Positions 38,212 through 48,800 of a stretch of DNA of 64,000 bases are shown in pieces. Both the position numbers and the translations under genes were made by a program. The stretch's first letter is position 1; each line of letters opens with the position of its first letter. The DNA comes from Chrysophaeum taylorii (taxonomy: Eukaryota; Sar; Pelagophyceae; Pelagomonadales; Pelagomonadaceae): NCBI GenBank assembly GCA_029834535.1, contig JAQMWT010000398.1, positions 298,085-362,084 on the forward strand. The letters are read 5' to 3'. The notes beneath the pieces were generated by a model. The model saw only the letters and a list, made by a program, of their open reading frames with translations, did no database searches and was not told the DNA's origin.

Positions 38212-39960
38212 TCACAGAGAGGGGCCCGAGTCGTCGTCGGCGAGGGTGTGTGGTGTCGAGACCAAGGCACCGTGGTCTCTATGGTGGACGACGCTGGTTC
38301 CTCGTGTCCTTCGGAGCACGTGTTGGCCGGTCTCCGTGTAGAGGAGGTCTGTCGGATGTCGTCGTCGTGTGTCGTCGTGTCGCTCGGCGAGCGCTGTTAG
38401 GGAGGTGCGGAGGATGTAGTCGACCCAGGAGACCGCGCGGTGGTGTTTGAGGACGTGGGCAAAGCCTCGGAGCGCGACGGTGCGCGCCCACCTCGGATGT
38501 CGGAGGGCGTGATCGAGCTTGGCGAGGAAGTCCGAGCGGTTCTCGTTGTCGTAGTAGACGAGGTGGCGGCCGTCGATTAAGGGGTGATGGTAGGGCGTGA
38601 GCATCTTGTCGACGAAGACGAGGGCGCCGCTGGACATGGCCTCGAACAAGCGGAAGTCGCCCTCCCAGCCCGTGGGGTTGCAGGTGACGACGATCTTGGC
38701 TCGTCTCATGGCGGCGAGGTAGTCTCGATCGATGGTCGTTCGTCCCGCCGAAGAGAGCTGGCCGATAACAACGGCGCGCGGACTGGCGACGAACCGGTCT
38801 CTAAGCCAGCGCTGGACGCGGCCGCGGCCGCCGCGCGTGTCGCGGAGCGTGCATACGACGTCCAAGGTTCTCGGGGTCGCGATCGGAGGGAGGCTCGTCG
38901 CGTCGAGGTATTCGTCGGCGAGCGCGTAGGGCGTCGGAAAGTAGTTTTGTTTCGCCGAAACGCGGGCCCTCGTTGGGACCGAGTTAGTTTTTTCGACCCA
39001 GGAGCGCTTGAAGTAGGCGAGGTAGGGGGGTGCCACGTGGGGGTGCGGGTGGCTCCAGTCGCACTCGTCGACGAAGACGACGCGTTCGCGCGGCACGGGG
39101 GGCGCGTAGCGAAAGAGAGTGGGGTTTTCGTCGGCGTGCGCCACAACCTCGGGGGCGGCGTTTCCGATCGAGACGATGGGGTCCTGCGCGAGCTTTTTGT
39201 TCGTTCCCCACCGGTAGGGCGAGTAGGCGAGGATCCGATTCGCGTCGAAGAACTTGGGGTCGTTCGCCGGCATCGCGACGATCGCGATGTCCGCGTCGTG
39301 CGAATGGTCCTCGCCGATCTTCTCGACGTCGCGCTCGCAGCCCTCGTGGTCGAGGCGGTAGCCGTGGTCGGCGCAGAATCGCGCCGCGCTCCCGACGAGC
39401 GTCACGGCGGGGTGCTGCCGGAGCCCCTGCGTCAGCAAAAAAAAAGCGCGCTTCCCACCCCGCTCGCCCTTGGGGACGAGCCGCACGCGCACGCGCCGCG
39501 ATACCTGGAGCTCGGGGGGTATGCAGACCGTCTGGTTCCGCCGGGGTTGGTAGAGGTCGACGGACGCGCAGGTCGCGAGGCTCGCTGCGGCGGCGGCAAA
39601 ATTCGTTACTTCGTCGTCTTTTTCTTTGCGGCGGATCAACGACGCCATCGCAAGTTCGGCCGCTGCCGCCGCCGCGTCGAGCCTCGCAGCCGCCGCCTCG
39701 GCAAGGTCGATCTGCTGCTCGACGCGGTCCGCGACTTGGAGCATCGTCGCCCGCGGCCGCGACGACGCCTCTGCGAGCACGATCTTCGAGTACCGCCCGC
39801 TGGTTGTGGCGGTAGTGACGTTCGCGCCGCCGCCGCCGCCGCGCAGTAGTTCTCTGGGAGTAGTAGTGGCTGTCCCCCTCAGCGCCGTCAGGAGGTTGAG
39901 CGCGAGGAAGCAGAGGCCCGCCACGACGAGAGGGACGAGGACGACCCCCCGAAGAATCAT
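38212..39960 (-). CDS. Type II membrane glycosyltransferase (CgeB/exostosin-like fold)
   Basis: 582 residues from the ATG at 39,960. The frame stays open upstream, but that part is an antisense shadow of the coiled-coil gene. An N-terminal membrane anchor (about 3-28, VVLVPLVVAGLCFLALNLL) suggests a Golgi type II protein. An Ala-rich stem follows, then a GT-B-like catalytic region. The end carries CNPTGWEGDFRLFEAMSSGA, then FVDKML and YYDNENRSDFLAKLDHAL, which match the C-terminal nucleotide-sugar-binding block of Glycos_transf_1_2 (CgeB-like) and exostosin-like proteins. The E in FRLFEAMSSG is the usual sugar-phosphate contact. The donor and acceptor are unknown. The divergent coiled-coil gene starts 64 bases away, so a shared promoter is likely. 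Confidence 0.78.
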   Translation of the reverse strand: MILRGVVLVPLVVAGLCFLALNLLTALRGTATTTPRELLRGGGGGANVTTATTSGRYSKIVLAEASSRPRATMLQVADRVEQQIDLAEAAAARLDAAAAAAELAMASLIRRKEKDDEVTNFAAAAASLATCASVDLYQPRRNQTVCIPPELQVSRRVRVRLVPKGERGGKRAFFLLTQGLRQHPAVTLVGSAARFCADHGYRLDHEGCERDVEKIGEDHSHDADIAIVAMPANDPKFFDANRILAYSPYRWGTNKKLAQDPIVSIGNAAPEVVAHADENPTLFRYAPPVPRERVVFVDECDWSHPHPHVAPPYLAYFKRSWVEKTNSVPTRARVSAKQNYFPTPYALADEYLDATSLPPIATPRTLDVVCTLRDTRGGRGRVQRWLRDRFVASPRAVVIGQLSSAGRTTIDRDYLAAMRRAKIVVTCNPTGWEGDFRLFEAMSSGALVFVDKMLTPYHHPLIDGRHLVYYDNENRSDFLAKLDHALRHPRWARTVALRGFAHVLKHHRAVSWVDYILRTSLTALAERHDDTRRRHPTDLLYTETGQHVLRRTRGTSVVHHRDHGALVSTPHTLADDDSGPSL

Positions 39961-40024
39961 GCCGTTGCGGTGGCCGTTCGAACACAACCGTCGTTCACCG
40001 TCCGAAGATTTTTTTGTTTTCTTG

Positions 40025-42703
40025 ATGGACTGGGAGGAGGAGGCATCGTTGACCGGTTTGAACGAGAGCAAGGCGGCGGGGGTGCGGAGCCTGAGCGAGA
40101 GCGTGAGGCTGCGGTGCGAGTCGGGAGCCGCGGAGCGGCGGTCGGCGATGAAGGCGTCGCGCGCGGCCGAGCGGGAGGCGATGGCGATCGCCCGGGAGCG
40201 CGGGTTCGAGGAGCGGCACGAGGTGCTGGAGGCGCTCGCGTTGACGCTGGACGCCAACGCGGAGCGGCTCGCCACCGAGGAAGTTCGGGTCGCGGCGGCG
40301 CGCGAGGCGACCGAGGCGGAGGCGCGGCGGGTGGCGGAGCGGGCGCGGAGGATCGAGGACGCCGAGGCCGAGCACGCGGCGGCGGCGCGATGGTTGCGGC
40401 GCGAGGCGTCGCGGGGCGAGGCCGAGGAGAGCCGCCGCCGCGGCGAGCTCGAGGCGCTGGCCGCGTCGACGCGCAAATCCGCCGACGAGGTCAGGGCGCG
40501 GGAGGGAGAACTCCGGCTGCTCGACGAGGCCCTCGAACGCCGGCAGTCGAACCTCGGGGACGCCGCGGTGGCGGCTGGGGCGCGCGAGGCGGCGTGCGAT
40601 GCGCGCGAGCACGAGCTCGAGGCGCGGGCGCGGGCCCTCGAGGCCGAGGCGCGGAGAGCGCGCGCGGCGACCGACGCGCTCGAGGCGCGCGAGGCCGACG
40701 TCGACGCGCGGGCGCACGCGGTCGCGTCGGCCGACGCCACGGCGCGCGACCGGCTCGAGGCGCTGTCGCGACGCGCCGACGCGATGGCCGAAGCGCGCGA
40801 GGAGCTCGACCGGCGCGCGGCGATGGCCGACGCGCTAATCGCGCGCGCCGACGAGCGCGTAGCGGCGGCTGCGGCCAAGGAGGCCGAGATCGAGGCCAAA
40901 GAGACCGCGGCGGGCCGGGTCGAGGCGGCGGCGGAAACGAAGATGCGCGAGGCCGAGGCCAAGCTGGTTGCGGCGGCGGAGGCGGCCAAGGCGGGACAGG
41001 ACGAGGCCACCGCTAGGGACGCGCGTTCTCGCGAAGACCTCGACGCGCGTCGGCGGACCGTCGATGACGCGGCGGCCGAGGCCGAGCGCGCCACGCGAGA
41101 GGCCAATTGCCGCGCGGCGGAAAGCGAGGAGATCATGGACCGCGCGAGGCGCGAATCGGCCGATGCCGACGCGAGACGTCGCGCGCTCGACGCGCGCGAG
41201 ACCGCTCTCGAAGCGCGCGAGGCGGCGTGCGAGAAGGTCGCCGAGCAGGCTAGCGCTCGAGTAGTGGCGCTCGAGGAGCGCGAGGCTGCGTCGGGGACCG
41301 CGCGCGCCGCCCTCGAGGCGCTCCACGCTCTTACGATGGCCAAGGACGCCAACATCGAACGCGAACGCGGCGACAGCGCGGCGACGCTCGCGGCCCTCGA
41401 GGCGCGCGAGCGCGCTCTCGCGAAGCGTACCGACGAGGCGCGGGCCCGCGGGGCCGAGCTCGACGCCATCGCAGGCTGCCACCGCGATGCGCTCCTCGCC
41501 GCACAGCCCTGGCTCGTGCCGCGAGTCGAGACGGCGCCCTACGTCCCGGCGTGGCAGTCGCGCGACTGGGTCCGCGCCGTCGCGCGCCGCGCGTCGGCCG
41601 AGCAGGCGCGCTCGCACGAGGACGTCCGCGCCGCGCGCGCGACGCTCCGCAAACTCGACCGTCCCGCCGTCTGGGCTCTCCTTCCCCGGGACGCGAGGGC
41701 CGCGCTCCGCACGGGCGTCGCCCTCGGGGACAGAATTCGCGCCGCCTGTGCCGACCTCCACGCCGCGGTCGTGCGACGCTTCCTGCGGGCCTGCGCGGCC
41801 GTCGACGACGAGCCCGACGACTTCGCGCGCGACGCCATGGCCGCACTCCGCGGCGTCGCCTCCCAGGAGCTCGTGCGCCGCAAGGCCCTCGTCGCAGCAA
41901 TCGCCGCCGCACACTTTCGAGACGACGACGACGACGACGCTACAGCTCGTCTCCGTCGGCTCGAGTCGCGCCGCGCGCCCGCGACGTTCTTCCGCCTCCA
42001 AAGCAACCTCTTCGACGCCCTCCGGCTCCGGTTTCCGGCGGCCAAGGCCCGCTTCTCCGCGGCCGCGGGCCACTGGGCAGCGCCCGAGTTCCGCCGCTAC
42101 CTCTTCGACCGCGCCGCCGACTTGAACGGTCTCCATGCCGACCGCATCGAGCTCGCTCGCCGCGAGCGCGGCGCTTCGGCGGGCGTCTTCTTCGCGGACT
42201 CGCGCCTCGAACTCCGCTTCGACGACGACGGTGACGACGGCCGCCACGCCCCCAGAGCCGCGTGCGTCTTCGACCGGCCCGACGACCTCGTCGACTTCTT
42301 CGACCGACTCGACAACGATCCCCGTGCTGCGTGCGTGGCGGTGTCCAACGGCTTTTCGCTCCAGACGGACCAAGTCCCGTCCCACGAACTCGCCGTCGCC
42401 CTTGACCTCGACCACCAGGGTGTCCTCTGCGACCTCCGCCTCCGCCTCCGCCCCCTCGAGCGGCCCCAGCGACACCTCGGTTCTTTTCGATTCCTCGCCG
42501 AGGTCGAGTCACACGAGGAAATCCTCCTGCCGCTTTGGCGGGACATCAACCACCACGACGCGTGGCTTAAGGACCTCGCCGCCGCTAATCATAATCGTCT
42601 TCGTCGTCAAGACCCACCGCCCTACGACCACCACCACGACGACAAGCCCGGAGCTGACTGGCCTGCGCCGCCCAACTACTGGCGAAAAACCGCGCCAATC
42701 TGA
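40025..42703 (+). CDS. Ala/Glu/Arg-rich coiled-coil protein with C-terminal globular region
   Basis: 892 residues from the ATG at 40,025. The frame is open back to 39,626, but that part overlaps the glycosyltransferase start region. Residues of about 30-500 are an almost pure coiled coil dominated by Ala, Glu and Arg, with recurring DAREAALEAREA-type heptads. The last 390 residues are less repetitive, with Trp, Phe and acidic clusters (AQPWLVPRVETAPYVPAWQS, FDRPDDLVDFFDRLDNDPRA), and probably fold. The C-terminus is rich in His, Asp and Pro. No known domain is recognised. A flagellar, cytoskeletal or membrane-tethering role is possible but unsupported. The high GC content favours Ala and Arg, so repeat-driven growth of the coil is likely. 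Confidence 0.75.
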   Translation: MDWEEEASLTGLNESKAAGVRSLSESVRLRCESGAAERRSAMKASRAAEREAMAIARERGFEERHEVLEALALTLDANAERLATEEVRVAAAREATEAEARRVAERARRIEDAEAEHAAAARWLRREASRGEAEESRRRGELEALAASTRKSADEVRAREGELRLLDEALERRQSNLGDAAVAAGAREAACDAREHELEARARALEAEARRARAATDALEAREADVDARAHAVASADATARDRLEALSRRADAMAEAREELDRRAAMADALIARADERVAAAAAKEAEIEAKETAAGRVEAAAETKMREAEAKLVAAAEAAKAGQDEATARDARSREDLDARRRTVDDAAAEAERATREANCRAAESEEIMDRARRESADADARRRALDARETALEAREAACEKVAEQASARVVALEEREAASGTARAALEALHALTMAKDANIERERGDSAATLAALEARERALAKRTDEARARGAELDAIAGCHRDALLAAQPWLVPRVETAPYVPAWQSRDWVRAVARRASAEQARSHEDVRAARATLRKLDRPAVWALLPRDARAALRTGVALGDRIRAACADLHAAVVRRFLRACAAVDDEPDDFARDAMAALRGVASQELVRRKALVAAIAAAHFRDDDDDDATARLRRLESRRAPATFFRLQSNLFDALRLRFPAAKARFSAAAGHWAAPEFRRYLFDRAADLNGLHADRIELARRERGASAGVFFADSRLELRFDDDGDDGRHAPRAACVFDRPDDLVDFFDRLDNDPRAACVAVSNGFSLQTDQVPSHELAVALDLDHQGVLCDLRLRLRPLERPQRHLGSFRFLAEVESHEEILLPLWRDINHHDAWLKDLAAANHNRLRRQDPPPYDHHHDDKPGADWPAPPNYWRKTAPI

Positions 42704-42848
42704 TAGATGTTGTATTGAAACTTAACCCTTCATGCTGAAACGGAACTACTACATAACGGACCTCAGCTTCTTCGCGGCGCATTGATCGCGGCGCAGAAGA
42801 ACAAGGCGATGACGGCGCTTGCCTCCCGTGGCGATCAATTGTAGCAGG
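42704..42848. promoter_or_regulatory. Short promoter region of the giant gene
   Basis: Only 145 bases separate the upstream stop from the giant gene's ATG at 42,849. The first part is AT-richer and may hold the upstream gene's 3' end signal (TTGTATTGAAACTTAA). The call rests on position only. Confidence 0.35.
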
Positions 42849-45800
42849 ATGCCGACGTACGCCATCGCGAAACACGACTTCAAGGGAGAGACGGCCACCG
42901 AGCTGTCCTTCGTTGCGGGGGACAAGATCGAGGTGTTGGCCGAGAAGGGGGACTGGTGGAAGGGACAGTTGCGCAATGGCAAGAAGGGCTTCTTCCCGCC
43001 GACCTACTGCGACATCGTTCGGGAGGAGGCCCCGGCTCCCGCGGCACCGCCGAAGCGCTCCAGCGTTGCCGACCGTGCGGCCATGTTCGGCGGCAGTGCG
43101 AGGACGTCGACTCCCGCTCCAGCTCCGGCAAAACGGCCGAGCGGCGGCGAGGGCACCGTGGCGGCGCGCAGAGCCATGTTCGGCGGCAGCAAGCCGCCGC
43201 CGCCCAAGCCCGCGCGGCAGGAGTCCAAGCCGCCTCCGCCAGCGCGGCAGGAGTCCAAACCGCCTCCGCCAGCGCGGCAGGAATCCAAACCGCCTCCGCC
43301 AGCGCGGCAGGAGTCCAAACCGCCTCCGCCAGCGCGGCAGGAGTCCAAACCGCCTCCGCCAGCGCGGCAGGAGTCCAAACCGCCGCCGCCTTCGCCGGCG
43401 CGCCCTCAATCGAGGCAACCGCCGCCGCCGCCTCCAGGCCGGCCAAAAACGACGTCCCAGCCCCCGACCGCGCCTGCGGCGGCCCCGCCAGTTCAGGCAC
43501 CCCAGCCCGTCGTCGCGCCACAGCCCGTCGTCGTGCCACAGCCGGTCGCGACTTCGACTAAAGGTGGAGCCCCGCCGCCGCCGCCGCCGCCTCCTCGGCC
43601 CAGCGAAAAAGAACCGGAAAGATTCGTCAAGGCCCTGTACGATTTCGAGGTGAGTCGTATGGAGGAGATGGCCCTTAAGCGAGGTTCGGTGTACCGCGTG
43701 CTCGCGGAACGGGGCCAGTGGCTCGTCGGCATCGACGAGGCGACGGGCGCGCGCGGCGAGTTTCCGGGAAATTATGTCGAGGCATGCGCGGCGCCCTCGC
43801 AACCGCAGAAGCAGCAAGCGGCACTGGCGGCGCCATCGACGTTCGAGTTCGCCGCCACGGGCTCGACGGCGCCTCGCGCCGACGCGTACCAGCTCGGCCA
43901 GCATCAGGTGTACCGGTTTGGTGCGTTCCTCGGGGCGTTGGGCGGGTCGCCGCGGCGGATCGACGTGCCAGGCGGCGACGAACCAGGCGCGCCGGTGACA
44001 GCGCTGCGGGTGTCGGCCGAAGTCGTGCGCGTCGCCCTCTCGCGCATCCCGCGGTCGGTGTTGACCGCGCAGCTCGTGGCCACGCTCGACGACTTCTCCA
44101 AGATGTGCGAGCGCGTCGGGAGGCTCGTCGGCGCGAGCGACGCCGCGGGGCTCCACGACATCGCGTGCGCGTGCGCAGCGAAGATCGCGAGGTCGCAGCC
44201 TGGCGAGTTGATGATGTTTCCGGGGGGATGGCTGCCGTGGCGCGAGGAGGACCGTCGGGCCTCGAAACGGAAGGGGGACGCAAACCCCCACCACCAAGGG
44301 ATCGACGACACGCACAGGCCGTCGGCCGAGGGCATGATCGCGCCGCCGCCCTACAGGTTCGAGGCGAGAGTGCTCATATATCTCGCGAGACGGCTGCCCG
44401 ACAAGGCCAACAAGTTTACGTTCTGCGTCGTGAACGCGAACGTCGACGCCGGGTCGATCGACCTCGACGAGTGCGGGGTGTCGCGTTACCACGGGCTCGA
44501 GCCGTGCGAGCGGACGGGCTTGGTGCTCCAAAAGCTCGTCGTCGAGCTCGAGGACGTGCCTCAGGAGAAGTTGATCGACGGCGGGATTTGGTTTGTGTTG
44601 TATCGGCTGCTGATCTTCCCGCACGCGGCGCACGACGCGACGCTGCTGTACGAGCGCGTCCTGCCCAACCTCAACGGCCTCCGGCCGATCGGCGCCAACC
44701 CGTCGCCGCGCGCCGCGATGCGACGGCCCGTGCCGACGGCCGACGCGTCGCACGCCAACTGCGTCATGGAGGCCATCGCCCACGCGGCGGTCCTCGCAGA
44801 CGCGCCGCGCGTCGTCGCCGACGGCATCACGACGCAAACGAGGCTCCAGCTTCTCAAGATCGCCGACGCCGATGTCCGCAAGGCGCCGAGTCTCTCGTCG
44901 CGCGACGCCGAGACGCTCGATGTCGCGTGCCGCCTGGTTGCGCGCGACTGCGCCAAGGTCGCGAGTCTCAAGGACACGCCCGTGGGTGGCGACATGTTGC
45001 GCGACGCGCTCGAGACGGTCGAGCGCGTCGACCTACGGCGCCTCGCGCTCGCGGCCGACGCTCTCGGCGACCTCAGCCACGCGGGCGAGTGGGCCAAGAA
45101 ACTCGAGGCAGCTCGGTCGCTCGCCGCCCCCGGCGGCGCGTGCTTCCCCATGTTCGGGCGGTTTCGGCGCGAGTACGACGTGGATCTCCTCGCGGGCGGC
45201 GCCCTCGTGCCGCCGATCGAGCTGCCCGTCGAGCTCTCGAGCGTGCCCGACCAGGTCGTCGACTACAACTCGGCGACGACGGCGCTGCGACGCGCGCTCC
45301 ACGTGTGCACGCTCCTCGCCAACCAGGCCCACCTCATCCGCCACACGTACCTCCTCCGCTGCGCGGTGTTGCAGCACGTCCTGACGCGCGTCCTCCCGCT
45401 GCCGCTGCCGGTCGACCGGCCCGACGGCGCGTCGTCGTGCTTCTGGCGATGCTTGCCGATGCGCTACGAGACGCAAATCGACCTCCTCAGCCTCTTGCGG
45501 ATGATCTCGCGGCACTTTACGTGCGCCGCGCTGTCGCTCCGGCTCACGCGGAGCTTCGACGCCGCGCGCATCCTCACCACGGGCTGCGTCGCCATCATCG
45601 CCGACGCCGTGCTCCGGCGCAAGGCGTGCGACGTCCCGAGCTGGCTGTCGCTCCACTACGCGGGCCAGGCCGACGGCCCGACCAAGCCGTTTGGGTTCGA
45701 GTTTGGGCTCTACGACGTCGAGAGCCAGTTTTCGGCGTTCACCGAACCCCACCTCTGCGTCGCGCGGACGGCCGTCCTCGACTACTTCGCGTCGATCGGC

Positions 45801-48800
45801 CGCGTCGTGCCCGGCAGGGGCCACATGCTCTTCGCGTTCGAGCGCGCGGCGACGATCGGCGCGGGCGAGAAGGCCTTGCTTTCGCAGCTCTGCCTCCAGA
45901 CGGGCTTTCCCGTGCTCGAGCAGCCCGAAGTGTACCTCACGGGCGAGATGCCCGAGTTGATCGACTGCTACCCCGAGCTCGAAATGTTCCGCGACGTCGT
46001 CTTCGCCTTCAAAGCGCTCCAGGCGCCCACCTCGGACGCGCTCCCGCCGGTCCGCGCGTGGCGGCCCGTCGACGCGGCGCTCAAGTGGGCGTCCAAGACC
46101 GTGACCGTCAAGCCGCGGCACAAGCGCGAGCCGAACTACCAGGTCCCGCCGCGGCCGCTCGTCGTGCGCGCGTTCGGCAAGGTGCTCGAGATCCAGTACG
46201 ACCACGGCATGCTGCTGCGCAAGGACGAGGCAACCAAGATCGAAGGCGGCGGCGTCGGGGTCGCCGAGGAGGCGCGCGTGGGCCACCGCTCGAAAATCCA
46301 CCAGTTTCTCGATTTTATCGGGCTGGGAAAACTCCCGCGCGCGCCGCCGAGCAAGGGCGACCCGTCGGTGCTCGTCGGCCAAAAGGTCCACACCGAAGAA
46401 GACATCCTCTTTGTCCGCCACCTTCCCGACTTCGACGGCATGCTCAACGCGAGAGACTGCGAGCTCATGCTCTCGTACCTCACGGCGCCCTACGTCCGCG
46501 TGCCGCTGCTTCTACGCTTCTTCGCCGACCACGCGAGGCTCCGAGCTCTCGCGTCGGCCGATCTGCGCGACGTCCTCGACGCGTGCCTCTTCGAGCCGTC
46601 GTTGTGGCGCCCGCCAGACCAGGGACCCCCGCTGGGCTGGATCCCGACGATGGACCGCCGCGAGCTCGCGACCCCCTGCGGATTGCTGTTCAACGAGCTC
46701 CGGTGTTCGCCGTCGGGCGTCGCGGCCGCCCTCGACGACATGCTGGACGCGGCCCTCGAGCTCGATACGGGCCGCTACTCGCCGACGACGGCGCCCACGG
46801 TGCTCTACGTCCTTCGCCTCGTCGTCCGCGTCGAGGGCTTCTGCCTCTTCCTGCTCCGCAAGCACGGTTACAAAGACCACCGCCCGCCCCACGAGATGCG
46901 ATGGCTCGGCGCCGTCCGCGGTCTCGACTGCGATCCCGCGACGCTCGAAATCCTCGACGCTTCGGTCAAAAGGTGGCGCAAACGCCTCGACGCCGTCGCC
47001 TTTCCGACCCTCGCCCGCTGGGTCCGCTTCTCGACCAACGCCCAGCACCTCGGCCACGCCTGCGTCGTCTACGCCCACCTCGCCTACCTCTACCGGAACG
47101 TCCTCGAGGACTCGCTCGACCGCCGCGCCGTCGCGACGCTTCTCACGGCGCAGATCTTCCTCAACGTCCACTACGCCTACGACGCCGAGCCCGAACCCCC
47201 GCCCGCGATCGGCCCCGACGGCAAGGGCGCCGGGACGCGCCGGGCGGCCTCGCGCGCCAAGTTCGTCGAGCGCGCAAACGACGAGCTCGGCTTTTCGCAG
47301 ACGGAGATCCAAGACGTCTTCGCGCGACACCGCGGCGGCGTCATCCGCTGGCTCGACGCGCACCAGCTCACCGACCGTTCGGCCGTCCTCGAGGCCGTCG
47401 TGCGCACCATCACCTTCACGCGCCAGGCCGAGGAGGAAACCGAGGACGCCGCGCTCGTCACCGGCGCCGTGCGGAAGCCGGCGCGCGCCAAGGCCGCCGG
47501 TTCGGGCTCGGGCTCGGACGCGACCTCGCCTACCGGCAGCAGCAGCCAGGGCGGCGTTGTTGTTGTTGTCGGCAAGGGAGCCAGCGGAGCGGCGTCCGCC
47601 GCGGCGCCCGGCGTTTTGTCCGGGTCGGGCGCCGCCGCCGCGCGCCGGGGCAGCACCATGACGACGGTCGCGGCGTCGCGCCTCGCGCAGCGCCGCTGGG
47701 GCACGATGGAACGACCGGGGTGCGCGGGCCGGTACGTGCCCGACACGGAGCGCGCCGTCATCGCCGACGCGACGCGGGTGGTCCCGAGCGAGGCCTTCGA
47801 AAGCTGGCTCCGGCGGGTGACGACGACGGCCGTCGACACCGAGGTCAACGCGCAGCTGGGTGAGTTCACGCTCAAGAAGCACGCGGTGCGCGCGCTCGAC
47901 GCGCGCCTCCAGCGGATTACCGACTTTGTCGACGTCTTCGGGCCGCCGCACCCGGAACGTCGGGTCCAGGCCGCCGAGGTCCGCAACACGACGCGCCGCT
48001 CGTGGCTCCGGCTGGTCGGGCGGCGCCACGACGTCCAGCACTGGGACGCCGACCGCGACCGCCAGGCCGAAATGCCGCGCGTTCACTCGCACTACGCGCC
48101 GACCAACCGCGACTGGGTCGCCAAGGTCTTCGAGCCGACGAGGAGGTACTTCTTCTCCGACGGCGACAAGTTCCACTTCGCGGGGCCCCCGAACGAGGTC
48201 TACGCCGTGCTGTGTTGCTACCACCACGTCGCCGTCGACGAGTCGGCCTTTTTGGACGAGGACGACTTCGTCTCGTCGGTCGACGAGGCGGCGGATCTCG
48301 AGGGTCCCGGAGGAGGAACGGAGGAGGATGAGGACGAGGACGACCCCGAACGGGAGGCCGAGCTCGCGGCGGCGCAGTACGCCGACGACGAGGCCGACGA
48401 CGAGGCGACGAGAAAGCTCAAGGCCAAGGCGCGCGACAAGGCGCGCGAGGAGGCGCGCAAGGAGGCCCTGCGGCGCTCCAAAGACAAGGAAGCCTCGGCC
48501 AAGGAGCGCGCGGCCCTCGTGATCGCCGTCAAGGCCGACGAGCAGCGCGAGCGCGAGGAGAAGCGGAACGAGGCCGCCGAAGCAGCCAAGGAAAACTCGA
48601 AGAAGAAGAAGAAGAAGAAGTCGTCGTGGTTTTCGTCGTCGTCGTCGTCGTCGTCGGCTGTCAAGGACGAGAGCTCGGGGGGCGACGGCAAGGTCGTGGT
48701 GAGAACGCTCAAGGAGATCGTGGTGATGAAGGACCCGCCCGCCGTCCACGTGTACAACGTGATCGAGTACGGCCGGCGCCTGTACCGCACGCTCGTGTTC

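Noticed and set aside
43718-47863. 1,381-codon plus-strand frame
   Set aside because: Arg/Ala-rich shadow in another frame of the giant gene.
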